A stretch of DNA of 64,000 nt from Epithemia pelagica (GCA_946965045.2 OX337231.1:1302001-1366000); one strand, 5' to 3'; counted from the stretch's first letter, positions 40,485 to 50,466 are shown. The notes: generated by a model not told the origin, from the sequence alone. Translations and numbers: made by a program.

Positions 40485-41014
40485 GCTAAGGGCTGGGTAA
40501 GCCGATCCATGTTCGGCTAAGTAGGTTCAGTACAAAAGCTACGTCGCGTACATAAAATCCCATAGTACACGTCATACCTGAAATGGAGGGAAGTCCGAAA
40601 AAATGCAAAAACACTCCACGATGACGGCGAGATCCGTTGATGCCGCATGCATTTACCGAAGATTTGTCGCGTTGGATCAAAAGGTATACTGGTGATGTAA
40701 TCCAAAAACCTTCCTAACTCATTCATTTCTCAACGGTGACTCGACCGAATTGAAAGCATAGTCACTCTAGTAGTAAATAATCTTATTGTTAAAGCGGTCG
40801 AGTCAAGCTCTATTATTGAGGAAGTTATGGCCATGGGGGTGATTTCTTCGACCATTGTCGAGTGATGGTTTCCGGATTGCATTGTTTCTCGTGGCAGCAA
40901 GTTTTCGATTTGTGACCATTCGCCCCACTTGTTACAGTGATCAAAATAGTACTACGTAGCTTAATGTACTGAGCCTACTTAGCCGAACATGGATCGGCTT
41001 ACCCAGCCCTTAGC
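40485..41014. mobile_element. MITE copy A with about 47-bp TIRs and TA target
   Basis: Left arm TA-AGGGCTGGGTAAGCC... (40485-40533) and right arm (about 40965-41014) are reverse complements with about one mismatch (GGTTCAGTAC versus GTACTGAGCC). Both ends abut TA, as in Tc1/mariner- or Stowaway-type insertions. The interior has no gene. It is closely related in inverted orientation to the element at 54453-55060. Two short extra copies of the end motif (GCTAAGGGCT, GCTAAGG) lie just left of it, at 40470-40484. Confidence 0.85.
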
Positions 41015-41439
41015 CAAATCGCGCATAGGGCAACGAGCATCTTGGATCTTCATCGAAACGATCTGAGATTTTGATGTGGATGGCACAACTTCGAACTGGA
41101 CGATGAGGCGTTCTAAGAGTGCCGAAATATGATGGTTCAAAATCCGAAATCCCTATATTTGTATGTAAAATCAATAAATTAAGTACCATTACAATGAAAA
41201 TGACAAACCTCAGCGTTAAGTATTTCTGGTTTCTCAAGCAGAAAATACAAAAATGCCCAGGATGCATCATTGCGCCATGCATGCAGGTATGAAGTGTCTT
41301 CTTGAGAGAAAAGCAAAAGTTGATCACTGATCTTTTTTTTCTGGTGGAAGAGAATACTATTGCGGCTGTCATTGCTTTCACAAAATGGCCGTCTTGTGAG
41401 CAAAACAAAGAGAGGACGAGACTATGAGTCCAACGTTAA
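41015..41439. other. Spacer between MITE and hydrolase remnant
   Basis: No gene recognised. A 132-codon minus-strand frame at 41010-41408 has no family signal. A 16-bp unit GTCCAACGTTAAATTC is repeated twice at 41429-41460. Confidence 0.4.
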
Positions 41440-42425
41440 ATTCGTCCAACGTTAAATTCGTCCAGTTCGCAGGATATACCTGACTTTGCCACGCTTTCAT
41501 GGCACGAGTTCCATGCCCAACAACAACAGGTGCAATTGGACCATGTGGTCCATATTCCTATTCAGATTCGATACATTCGCGTGGGACAACCGGTTAAGGG
41601 TACCGTCTTGCTGTTGCATGGTATTCCGACATGGGGATTTCTGTATCGACATCAAATTCGTCCGTTGGTCAATGCTGGCTTTGAAGTAATTGTACCAGAT
41701 TTACTGGGTCATGGATTTTCTGATCGTCGGGATTGCTTTGATCGGAGCTTTCAAACCCAAGCCACCATGGTCCGACAACTACTCCAAGCGCTGGATCGGT
41801 CTGCGGTCGACGTCGTCGGGCACGACACGGGAGGTGCCACAGCATTGATTTTGGCGATTGAAAGTCCCAGCGTTGTTCAGCGTCTTGTTCTGCCAAAACG
41901 AGCTGAATCGGCTTGAACAAAAACAACAGGAACAAGAAAGGAAGACGAGAAAGGAGAATCGGTACAAACTGCGTATGTTACGATCGATTTGACGACGATA
42001 TGTTGGATTTTGGCCATGGACTGCGATGGAAGTCGAGGTCCCTACATGACCTACGCGCTGCGTTGGATGAAAGCCTGCAAATGGGACTGAGCAACAAAAG
42101 CCAACTCACGGCGGAATTTTCCGATGGTATCATGGCCCCTTGGTTGACCGAGGAGGGCAAACTAAGTTTACTTCGGAATGCTGCCGCCCTGAACGCCAAT
42201 CAAACCATGGCGTTGGTAGATCGTCATGGAACCGTTCAAGCTCCCACCTTGATACTGTGGGGTACAGACGATCCATGGCAGCTCGTGGAGGATGGCAAAC
42301 GATTGGCCTCGGAAATTCCTGGAGCACAATTTCGTTCCTTCGAACATGCTTCACACTGGATCCAACAAGATATACCGGAAGACTTCACGTCCGCCCTCGT
42401 GGCCTTTTTGGATGAACGATCGTAA
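41440..42425 (+). pseudogene. Alpha/beta hydrolase (haloalkane dehalogenase/epoxide hydrolase type), disrupted
   Basis: The frame is open from 41440 to 41914. It encodes the oxyanion motif LLHGIPTWG and the nucleophile elbow VVGHDTGGAT, with Asp as nucleophile as in dehalogenases and epoxide hydrolases, then VVQRLVL. The match then stops and resumes at 41964 in another frame (TNCVCYDRFDDDM), continuing through the acid loop LILWGTDDPW and the catalytic-His region HASHWIQQDIPE to the stop at 42425. The 71 bases between (41893-41963) lack GT-AG ends and shift the frame. There is no plausible start codon in frame upstream, so the 5' end is missing or lies in unrecognised exons. Likely a gene remnant. 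The hAT transposon inserted 78 bp past its stop. Confidence 0.6.
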
Positions 42426-42495
42426 ATCGGCGTGTCTCGTCATTTCCAGATATTACGGGGTCTATTGCTGCATTGTGTTACTCCTCCCTACTCGT

Positions 42496-42503
42496 ATATG
42501 CAT
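42496..42503. repeat. Left 8-bp target site duplication of the hAT element
   Basis: ATATGCAT directly precedes CAGAGTTG, the element end, and is repeated exactly at 49601-49608. Eight base pairs is the hAT hallmark. Confidence 0.97.
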
Positions 42504-42524
42504 CAGAGTTGTGAAGTACCAAAT
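42504..42524 (+). repeat. Left TIR of the hAT element
   Basis: Starts CAGAGTTGTGAAGTACCAAA. Exact reverse complement of 49580-49600. Confidence 0.95.
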
Positions 42525-42850
42525 ATCGAGTTTTTAGAGGACTTTAGTCCTTTCAAGTACACTAAAGAATTGATTAGTAAGTACTTTTGTACTTAAAATT
42601 ACTATAAGAATTCAATACACACCGGAATAATGACTAAAAAGTACACTCTACAATTTAGACTGAAATACTTTAGTAAGAAGAAGTACTCATCCCAACTATC
42701 AATCGGATCATTACTCCTTCCAAGGCATCTGCAGTAACCAGTAAGTACTTCATTTAGGTACTTAAGTACCTCCACCCAACCGGTATGTACTTTCATTAGG
42801 GACTTAAGTACTTCATCACTTTACAAGAGGTACTTTCGAAAGTACCCGTC
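42516..42850. repeat. Left subterminal GTACTT/AAGTAC repeats of the hAT element
   Basis: More than a dozen copies of GTACTT or AAGTAC in both orientations occur within about 330 bp of the left end, many preceded by TTTA or TTAG. In hAT elements such subterminal repeats are transposase binding sites. A matching cluster lies at 49230-49600. Confidence 0.75.
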
Positions 42851-43058
42851 AAATTACACATTCATAGGTAATTTACCTCTCCTTTCCTTATGTACTTTAG
42901 CACTTAATTCACGTAGTCAGCAGTCAAAACTACACGATATATAGTAATTCTCAGTAACACATACCACAGAGCACAAAGTCTTGCTGCTGTATCCTCGATC
43001 CTTGCACCTCTTCACCGCCTTTTGCACCTCTGACCTTTGATGTCTAATACCCAAACAA

Positions 43059-44831
43059 ATGGATGACTATGTTGAACGCAATTGCATCCGTTTCGAATCG
43101 AAATGCTTCCCAATTTACTGTCTACATTCCAATGAGGCCTTTTTTTCCTTCATGTACGACTTCATGAGAACCACTCAACACGCTTCCATGACGTCGAATG
43201 CTCTACGAAGTGCCGTCCAAAGCCAAACCATCGCATGGCTCCTTCGCAACAACGGACATATCCAATTCCAAGAAAAGAATACATGGCAATCTCGCACACA
43301 CACATGCCGGATTTCGGAGTTCATTTTCTTCGAACGAGTTCAGCTGATTGTTGGAATTATTATACGGACCCTCAAGGATGGATATTCCCCTCACCAATCC
43401 ATCGATTCCTACCAACACTTCTTTGTTCCAGACGAACCTTTCTTCTCCAATCGACTGTTTCTTTCAATTTCTTGTCGTCCAAACATTACCGTAGTGAAGA
43501 ACCAACACTATTGGGACTGCCTTCAATTTACCTACGGAAAAAAACCAAGCCCACCACGCCCCCCTTCCAAGGCTCATTCGATTGTATCATCCTGGTTCTT
43601 CCGTACCGGTGTATCTATTGTCTGTAAACAAGTCCCGCAGGAAATGATCGTCGATTACTACGTCGAAGATTCAAAGGACAAGTCTACCGATTCAGAATTC
43701 TGTTTCCCTCTGTCCCTGAACCTTTATGTCTCTAAATTGGTGGCATCATTTTCGACCAAACGTATATCTCTCAAATCACAGGACAATTCACAACCATTGG
43801 ACCACACAATCCCATACAACAATTATACGGATGACGATAACAGAACCAAACAAACGACTCCGAAATCACGTCAAAGAAAACAACAATATCCCAAAAAGTC
43901 GTCGGTTCAGTATTCCACACACTTGTATTCAACACGATACCGCAACGCAATCATTTCCCAATTCTTGCAATCTACTTTGCATTCTAAAGAAGAAATACAA
44001 TATCCGGACAGACGACATCAACCGGGAGACCCTCCAAACCTAACAACACCCGCTCGATGCTCACTTCGTATTACTCCTGTGGAAGAAACCGTTCGACAAC
44101 AACGCATTTCGGAATTTTCCCAAATGATGTCTTTTCATGCTGAGCTTAAAGAGAAAGGAATATTTGCTCCACGTGATAAGTGGACTGCTTGGCTCCAATT
44201 CACTGATGACCCTACTGCTGATCGGCCTTTCATGATATTAATCACAATCTGCATGAGCTCTAGCACGTCCGATTCCCAACTGAGCTCTATAATCCCACGC
44301 TTGTTTGCATGTGGCCTCACTTCGGCAAATGCAGTAATCGACATTGCCCAACAATTTGGCATGAATGCTTTTTGTAGCCTTCTTTCGGAATCAGGACTGT
44401 ATTACAACAACACAGAGCGGATTGTCAACGCTGCAGATTATTTTTGTCAGTACCACGGTGGTAAAATACCTGAAGACATAACAATCTATGAGCTTACGAA
44501 ACTACACGGAATTGGATATAAAACTGCATGCATCGTCATCGAAGAAGCATTTCACCGAGTTGATGGCATACCTGCGGATATTCACGTGATCCGGTGGGCC
44601 GATCATCTCTCGTGGACTCCCAACGGCATTGTTGGTATTGCCTGTTCCAAAGTGTTGGAATCATGGTTGCCCCAAGACAAGTGGTACGCAATAAACCCCC
44701 TATTTGGTGCATTCGGTCAACATTGCAGTACCATAGACTCAAAATCAAAAATTATAGCAGCGTTGACAAAGACAGACCGAGTCAGCGACCCTGTCAGAAA
44801 GAAGATAATGACAATGATTCACAAATATTAA
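43059..44831 (+). CDS. HhH-GPD (endonuclease III-like) DNA glycosylase carried by the hAT element
   Basis: 590 codons. The C-terminal about 200 residues align well with endonuclease III/Nth: RPFMILITICMSSSTSDSQL (helix pair matching the PFELLIAVLLSAQATD block), GLYYNNTERIV (matching GLYxxKAxxI), GGKIPEDITIYELTKLHGIG, then YKTA with the catalytic Lys at residue 488, EEAF, and ADIHVIR with the catalytic Asp at 507. The Lys-Asp spacing is 19, against 18 in the E. coli enzyme. The C-x6-C-x2-C-x5-C iron-sulfur loop at the C-terminus is not present; only one Cys (GQHCST) remains there. The N-terminal about 380 residues, some Ser/Thr/Gln-rich, are of no family I recognise. Bifunctional glycosylases of this fold excise damaged or modified bases and nick the strand. 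A role in removing modified bases at the element, or in processing donor breaks, is inference. Confidence 0.8.
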   Translation: MDDYVERNCIRFESKCFPIYCLHSNEAFFSFMYDFMRTTQHASMTSNALRSAVQSQTIAWLLRNNGHIQFQEKNTWQSRTHTCRISEFIFFERVQLIVGIIIRTLKDGYSPHQSIDSYQHFFVPDEPFFSNRLFLSISCRPNITVVKNQHYWDCLQFTYGKKPSPPRPPSKAHSIVSSWFFRTGVSIVCKQVPQEMIVDYYVEDSKDKSTDSEFCFPLSLNLYVSKLVASFSTKRISLKSQDNSQPLDHTIPYNNYTDDDNRTKQTTPKSRQRKQQYPKKSSVQYSTHLYSTRYRNAIISQFLQSTLHSKEEIQYPDRRHQPGDPPNLTTPARCSLRITPVEETVRQQRISEFSQMMSFHAELKEKGIFAPRDKWTAWLQFTDDPTADRPFMILITICMSSSTSDSQLSSIIPRLFACGLTSANAVIDIAQQFGMNAFCSLLSESGLYYNNTERIVNAADYFCQYHGGKIPEDITIYELTKLHGIGYKTACIVIEEAFHRVDGIPADIHVIRWADHLSWTPNGIVGIACSKVLESWLPQDKWYAINPLFGAFGQHCSTIDSKSKIIAALTKTDRVSDPVRKKIMTMIHKY

Positions 44832-44919
44832 TCGCTCTCCTAGTTTGTTACCTAATTTCATTTTTGTCATCACTCATTACTCTTCATTCATTCATTCTTT
44901 GCTTGCATACTACTCATCA

Positions 44920-47900
44920 CTATTCATCATTCTCCTCGTCGTTCTCATCGTTGTTCTCCTCGTCATTCTCGTTATCCTTCATCTCATCTTCATCTTCGTA
45001 CTCGTCATCATCCTCATTTCCATCACTATCCACGAATGTATCGTCATTGTCCATACTATCCACTTGCTCACTAACCTCATCCTCGCCCTGGTCTTCTTCT
45101 TTGTCGTCCTTCTTTCCCCTGATGCTCTTCTTCCTGCTTTGTGCACTTGCCACACCAGCCATAGTATCGATAGTTTGTTGCTTTGATGCCGCATCCTTCT
45201 TATTCCGGGGAGAGAAGCGTACTGGTTCCGTTGGTTTTTTCCGTTTTGGTGTATTGGGTTTTGGCTTCTTACCAATGGACGATTTAGATTTTTTCTTGCC
45301 ACTACCACTGCTGGGATTGGGTGGGCACTTTCTCTTGCGCCTTTTACTCGAGTTCAACTTCTGATTGGTCTTTCTCTTTGTTGGTGGAGTGACAACAAGT
45401 ACATCGTCGGCATCGTCATCTTCAGCAGGAACATCACCTGGAGCCACCATGTCTTCTTCAACCACTGTATCTTTCTCATTATTCTTCCTATCACTCTCAT
45501 TCAGGTCCACCAACCCTGTTCCATCCTCGAAGTTTACCTCAAAGTCATCTTGGACGTCGACTAGTCCATCATCGTCGTCATTGTTGTCCATCCATTCATC
45601 ATCTAGTAGACGGTTGATGATTTCATCACTGTCTTCATCTGGTTCTTCTGGTGGCGGAATAGATGCATCAACCGAATCGTCATCGTAACGATCATCAATG
45701 GTGACATAGACAATTCGGTTTGCATTGACTGGAGTTGTGTCTTCTCCGTGTGTCGTTAGGGTATAGGGACTGACTTTCTTGTTCGCCTTTCGTCCTTTGG
45801 CGCTATTTCCAACAGGTCCTGAGCTATTGTCTTTGTTAGTAGCAGTCGGGTCAATCTTTGCCGGTGGTTTTGTGTCCATCGAGTCATTATCCAATGGCGC
45901 ATCGGGTGGTGGTTTTGTACCACCTGCACTCTTTCTACCTTGCAGGCTGTCTTCACTTGGTATTTTGGCACCTTCTACTGGATAGAACGACATTGTTACG
46001 GCGGGGTCCTTGATTACGTCTTTAGTAATGTCTTGAGTGTTGAAGTACCGCCGTAACGAAGACGTGGAGTCCCTCATTCCTGACACAGCAAACTTGTTGT
46101 CTTCTTCTTTCAAACTCTCTTCAATAGCCGCGCTAATTGCCATGTCATCAGGATCTATTTCTCGCTTATCGTATGATTTCGTGGTACCCTTTCCTGCCTT
46201 GATGTCCTTTTCGTTACTTTCGATTTCAGCCACTAGCTGTCGTGTTATACGCTCCATTGTGCGCATTTCATTTGTCTTCCTGTCCAAATTCGACATTAGC
46301 TTGTTCTGCATCATCCAACTGCCAATCGAGAAAATTCGTTCTTGGAACGCATTAGTTGCCGGTTTAGCCAACCACACGATAGCGGATGGAAACACGTAGG
46401 ACCAGTTACTTGAGTGTTTACGCCACCATCCCATTAAGTCAAAGAACCGACCCACTTCCAAATAGTTCCGACTGTGACAATGTCGGGCAAACATCTGCTT
46501 CTGAGCATCGTCCCATTTCGGCCATTCCTTGGAATAAGCCTCCGTTGGATATTGTTTGATAATATCCGCCCAATTGAAGTCAATTTGTGACTCGCAATGG
46601 CGGAGAAAGTCGTCATAGCACTCTGTGCATGCCTTTTTGAGTGCTTGTTGTATAACTTGCTCTTCGGCGGCCTTGGACGCTTTTCCAGTTATATTCAGTA
46701 GTGCCTGTTTTCTCAGGTCACTTGCTTGGCGCATTCTTTCAAATACATCCATAGACTTATATTTGAGAGTGGCTCTATTCGGCTCGACGACCAATTCCGA
46801 CGAGGAGTCAGATGTTTTCTTGTTTTGAGACGTCATCGCAGCTCCAATAGCCGAGACCCGATGGTTAGTGAAGCGGTCTATCATGTCGTTGATTATGATA
46901 GTGCGACCTTCCTTCACGTTGTCTTGATCGTATACACCGAAATTTACAAACATGTCGGCATAAACATTTGCCAAAAGGGGATTGCATCCAACGGCTTTTA
47001 AAGCGTCCGGATCCCGATTGTACAAATAGTAGCGAAACTCTTGGATGATTCGTCTCACCAACAATCTGGGCCCAGGATAGAGATCTTTGTATGGAATGGC
47101 TCTCCGTGCCTCATCCAAGTCGTCAATACTTTTTCTAGCGTCCCAATACTTTTGAGGTTTATTGGGTCGCAACAAACACCCAACACCACAGTCGGTACCT
47201 TCCATTCTCATTCTTTGAGCATGGTAGAAAGAAGTGTAAATTTCCAGAAGAGAGGCGGAGTTGGAACCAGGATCATCGGTCTGCAACTTCATTGCGACCA
47301 TCTTGATGTTGGTTAGGATGCCTTCGTATTGCGCGAGTTGCAACCATTCGTCCTCTGAGGGATACCGCTTCTTAAAATTGGGGTCGCTTAGAGTGGCTGT
47401 CTTACAATATTCATCCATGCAGGGCTTATCGCGAAACAAATTGTGAATTGACAGAACAAGCCCCCCAACCCGGGTGTCATTTGGCAAGGGGATCAGGACA
47501 ATTTTGCCACCAAATTTCTTGACTCCATCCTTCAATCGTTCCCACCGGTGTGGTGCCTTGCTGGAGGTCAACCAGCTCGCAAATTTCTTGAAAACACTCC
47601 ATAGATCACAAAAAGAGTCGTTGGAATCTATCAAAATGCGATTTTGGTAGCGTTGTACCAAGCCAGTAGCGTGTTTTAACACGAGCTTGGCCTTGTGCAT
47701 ATCGCACTTGCCAGTTTTGTCGGGATTGCCAATGATATACTTACCCGCCAAAACGGCAGATGAAGTATTATCGTTGACAGCAGCACATAGGTCAGCGGTG
47801 GAAAGACCAACACTCAGTAGAAGGGAGTCGGTCAAATTGGCCACGTCGGTGGCAGCATGCCCGTGACACTCTGCCAACCCAATTGGAATTTTATATACCA

Positions 47901-49017
47901 CGCAATTTCTCGGGTCGGTAAACATGATGGTGACACCGAGAACGTCATGGTTCTTTGCTTGCCATATATCGTGACAGCAGGTCACGAATGGTACAGATTG
48001 CGCACACAGACGCTTGTATTCGTCACGGCTCTTGCGTATAAGATGGCCGACCGTGATAAAGAATTGTTTGTACGAGGAGATTCGTACTTTTGTAATCTGA
48101 CGTCGGCTCATAATCTCAGCACGGCTATCCTTGAGTGCTGTCGCGTTTTTGATGGCGTATTGTATGAGTTCGCAAAATTGTGGTTTCTCAACTGTCACTG
48201 CGGGTAAGCAACAGTCGTTCACAAAACGGTATATCAAGGTCTGCAGCTGAGACTTGGCTTCAGATTTCGTCGTATTCTGGCGGAAAGTCGACAGCGTCGA
48301 TTGTTTGTCAGAAGTTTTTTTGTTGTTCTTAATTTCTTCATCCAATCCTTTGTGGTGCTTCAGAACATGTTGGTCAACGTTCGAAGGTTTGTAATGACTG
48401 CATAAGATGACGCATTCATTCAATGGTTTTGAACCAGTGTTGAAACAGAGTGGACAGATAACGGCTGTCTTGCAAATAAGAGAGTATCGTTCTTTTGCAA
48501 CTATGGGTTTTCGTTTTTCCGCGGTGTTCATGAAGGAGTCTTCTCCAATCTTCACTAAGTCCTCAAAAGCGGCAACCAGTTTGTCGAAACCATCGCGAGC
48601 GCCAGGAAGGTCTTCGAGTGTTCCTTTCTCTTGTTGTTCAACCAAAAACAACTCGAATTTCAACCAGTCAACGTGAGTCACCCATTTCCAATATGGGGAG
48701 GTGTTTCTGCCGTAGCTGATGAAGGGCGTAAACTTGCCATCGATGAGTGGGATGAGGTTCTTTTCTTCTTGGTGAAATTGTTCCGTAGTCTGGGCAACTT
48801 GAGCAAAGTCAGCATCGACTGCTTTCTTTTTCTTCTCCAAAGCCGATGGTTTCCTGACCAGTTGAGGAGACTTCTTCTTTGTTTTCGATCCAGGATTCTT
48901 CTTTTTCACCGTTTTCTTGGCAGGGGGTAGATGCTCTTCGTCAACTTGGTCCTTCTGTTCCACTATTTCGTCATGAGGACCAGGATCTGGGGCTGCTGCT
49001 TCGTCGTCGTCAGACAT
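44920..49017 (-). CDS. hAT transposase
   Basis: The open frame extends to 49122, but MSDDDEAAAPDPG at 49017 is the more natural start (1365 residues). It shows an acidic and Lys-rich N-terminus; a BED-like zinc finger (ICPLCF...HVLKHHKGL, about residue 220-260 counted from 49122); catalytic blocks CCHDIWQAKNHD and AAVNDNTSSA with the C-x2-H motif CDMHKA; and the C-terminal hAT dimerisation segment WWRKHSSNWSYVFPSAIVWLA...SIGSWMMQNKL (about residues 985-1035). Beyond this a 330-residue acidic and Lys/Arg-rich tail is added, much longer than in typical hAT transposases (usually about 600-800 residues in total). The tail ends in a run of Glu/Asn/Asp. Confidence 0.92.
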   Translation of the reverse strand: MSDDDEAAAPDPGPHDEIVEQKDQVDEEHLPPAKKTVKKKNPGSKTKKKSPQLVRKPSALEKKKKAVDADFAQVAQTTEQFHQEEKNLIPLIDGKFTPFISYGRNTSPYWKWVTHVDWLKFELFLVEQQEKGTLEDLPGARDGFDKLVAAFEDLVKIGEDSFMNTAEKRKPIVAKERYSLICKTAVICPLCFNTGSKPLNECVILCSHYKPSNVDQHVLKHHKGLDEEIKNNKKTSDKQSTLSTFRQNTTKSEAKSQLQTLIYRFVNDCCLPAVTVEKPQFCELIQYAIKNATALKDSRAEIMSRRQITKVRISSYKQFFITVGHLIRKSRDEYKRLCAQSVPFVTCCHDIWQAKNHDVLGVTIMFTDPRNCVVYKIPIGLAECHGHAATDVANLTDSLLLSVGLSTADLCAAVNDNTSSAVLAGKYIIGNPDKTGKCDMHKAKLVLKHATGLVQRYQNRILIDSNDSFCDLWSVFKKFASWLTSSKAPHRWERLKDGVKKFGGKIVLIPLPNDTRVGGLVLSIHNLFRDKPCMDEYCKTATLSDPNFKKRYPSEDEWLQLAQYEGILTNIKMVAMKLQTDDPGSNSASLLEIYTSFYHAQRMRMEGTDCGVGCLLRPNKPQKYWDARKSIDDLDEARRAIPYKDLYPGPRLLVRRIIQEFRYYLYNRDPDALKAVGCNPLLANVYADMFVNFGVYDQDNVKEGRTIIINDMIDRFTNHRVSAIGAAMTSQNKKTSDSSSELVVEPNRATLKYKSMDVFERMRQASDLRKQALLNITGKASKAAEEQVIQQALKKACTECYDDFLRHCESQIDFNWADIIKQYPTEAYSKEWPKWDDAQKQMFARHCHSRNYLEVGRFFDLMGWWRKHSSNWSYVFPSAIVWLAKPATNAFQERIFSIGSWMMQNKLMSNLDRKTNEMRTMERITRQLVAEIESNEKDIKAGKGTTKSYDKREIDPDDMAISAAIEESLKEEDNKFAVSGMRDSTSSLRRYFNTQDITKDVIKDPAVTMSFYPVEGAKIPSEDSLQGRKSAGGTKPPPDAPLDNDSMDTKPPAKIDPTATNKDNSSGPVGNSAKGRKANKKVSPYTLTTHGEDTTPVNANRIVYVTIDDRYDDDSVDASIPPPEEPDEDSDEIINRLLDDEWMDNNDDDDGLVDVQDDFEVNFEDGTGLVDLNESDRKNNEKDTVVEEDMVAPGDVPAEDDDADDVLVVTPPTKRKTNQKLNSSKRRKRKCPPNPSSGSGKKKSKSSIGKKPKPNTPKRKKPTEPVRFSPRNKKDAASKQQTIDTMAGVASAQSRKKSIRGKKDDKEEDQGEDEVSEQVDSMDNDDTFVDSDGNEDDDEYEDEDEMKDNENDEENNDENDEENDE

Positions 49018-49229
49018 TGAGTTCTTAAGCAAGCTGGAATGGGAACAATGAAGATTGGGGAGTGGACACTGTGGAAGATCAGTTGGAAACACATTCACGA
49101 GTGTGTTTTTGAGGTAGCACAAAGCAGAGGTGCAGATGATGATGACCCTCAGGCCTCATATCTCATCTGTTCTCTCATCGTTTGTATGTGATCATTTGGA
49201 ATATTGGAGATGTCAATGAATGGTTGGGG

Positions 49230-49600
49230 AATGAGAAGTACCTATTGGGTGAGATGAGGAGTGATTTTGTACTTATTGGGCGATAAGGAGATGTAATGTG
49301 GATGGACTTCGGTAATTAAAGTACTTGTCATGTGACTCTGGGAAGGGAATTGGATACATGAAGTACCGTCGTGGATTGGGGGGGAAGGACTTTGGGACAT
49401 AAAAGTACATGGAAATTGGGGGGCAGGTGTAATTTGGTAATTTAAATGAGATAATTGGAAAAGGGGGTGGGGGACTTTCGTACTTTGGGCTAAAATTAAT
49501 GATTGTGAAAGGTGTACTTGGACTTTGACAAATTACCGTAAAAGAAAGTACAAAATGATATAATTTGGTGAAATTGGTAATTTGGTACTTCACAACTCTG
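49230..49600. repeat. Right subterminal repeats and right TIR of the hAT element
   Basis: About ten GTACTT/AAGTAC copies lie in the last 370 bp. The final 21 bp (49580-49600) form the TIR, ending CACAACTCTG. Confidence 0.8.
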
Positions 49601-49608
49601 ATATGCAT
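49601..49608. repeat. Right 8-bp target site duplication of the hAT element
   Basis: ATATGCAT, identical to 42496-42503. Confidence 0.97.
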
Positions 49609-50059
49609 AGGTCAGGTTAGAGGCTAGCTAGGGTCGCTAGTTGCGACCTCTTCCCTCCTGAAGAGTCGAACCGCGACCGCAGAAAAGATGGTCTTCTTCA
49701 ACGTTCAGCTACAATATTTATTTATTGACCAACTGGTTGGTCTTGAATAGTGTTGGGGGAATGTGGCACGTGGAATGCCCGGGGTCATGGGCACGGTGGG
49801 CACGATACCCCTGGGCCCATTGCTGTCAAAATGACCATGGGCATTCCCAGGAGCGACTAAGCACGTAGACTTATATGAATAAGGGCATGCCCTTCGAATG
49901 GGGTAATCTAGGGGTAATCTAGGGGTAACATAACGTGCCATGGATAATGGGAACGCTCCCATTACAACCATCCTTGAAAGGCATGCATGGGTAATGGGAA
50001 CGTAACCATCAGTCCTCTTCCCCGTGCCCATCAGAATGAGACCGTTACCCGAACACTAC
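49609..50059. other. Spacer between hAT and mariner elements
   Basis: No supported gene. A short tandem GGGGTAATCTA (about 49899-49925) and several ATGGGCA/GTGGGCAC-type imperfect repeats at 49780-50030 suggest degenerate repetitive DNA. Confidence 0.4.
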
Positions 50060-50466
50060 CTACGAGCTCCACTGCACGAAAGTTCTTCGCGCAGTAGCCC
50101 GTGCTTTACATTTTTGATTCTCGGTGAAACTTCCGGCCCTACGAGATTCATTACACCATACATTTTCCTAGAGTAAGATGAATTAGTCCGTGCCCAGATG
50201 AGATGCCATACGTTCACGGTATACACCGCAAACAACGATTCAAATCAACTTTCACCATGGTGAGGAGGCGCTTGCAAACTAGCTCAAACAGTACAAATCG
50301 CCTCCTCTACTCTATTAGTTACATAGATCTATGGGAAATCTTACTTTTACTCCTATGTGTTTCGTAGTGCATCGTTCACGATCCTCATCCATCCGATGCG
50401 TTCATCCATCCGACGCTCGTCAATCCATTTTGCCTTAAGTTCATTGTTGTTTCATCCATTGAATTC

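Larger units (their letters stand above)
42504..49600. mobile_element. hAT transposon with transposase and an HhH-GPD cargo gene, 7097 bp
   Basis: Terminal inverted repeats of 21 bp starting CAGAGTTGTGAAGTACC (42504-42524 and 49580-49600) are identical and flanked by the 8-bp duplication ATATGCAT. CAG-starting TIRs and an 8-bp duplication define hAT. Two convergent genes fill the element: an endonuclease III-like gene (plus) and the transposase (minus), with 3' ends only about 90 bp apart. Both subterminal regions are crowded with GTACTT/AAGTAC motifs. Intact ends, duplication and reading frames suggest it may be autonomous and recent. Confidence 0.95.

Noticed and set aside
49705-50031. 108-codon minus-strand frame
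   Set aside because: Lies in imperfect short repeats; no family signal.
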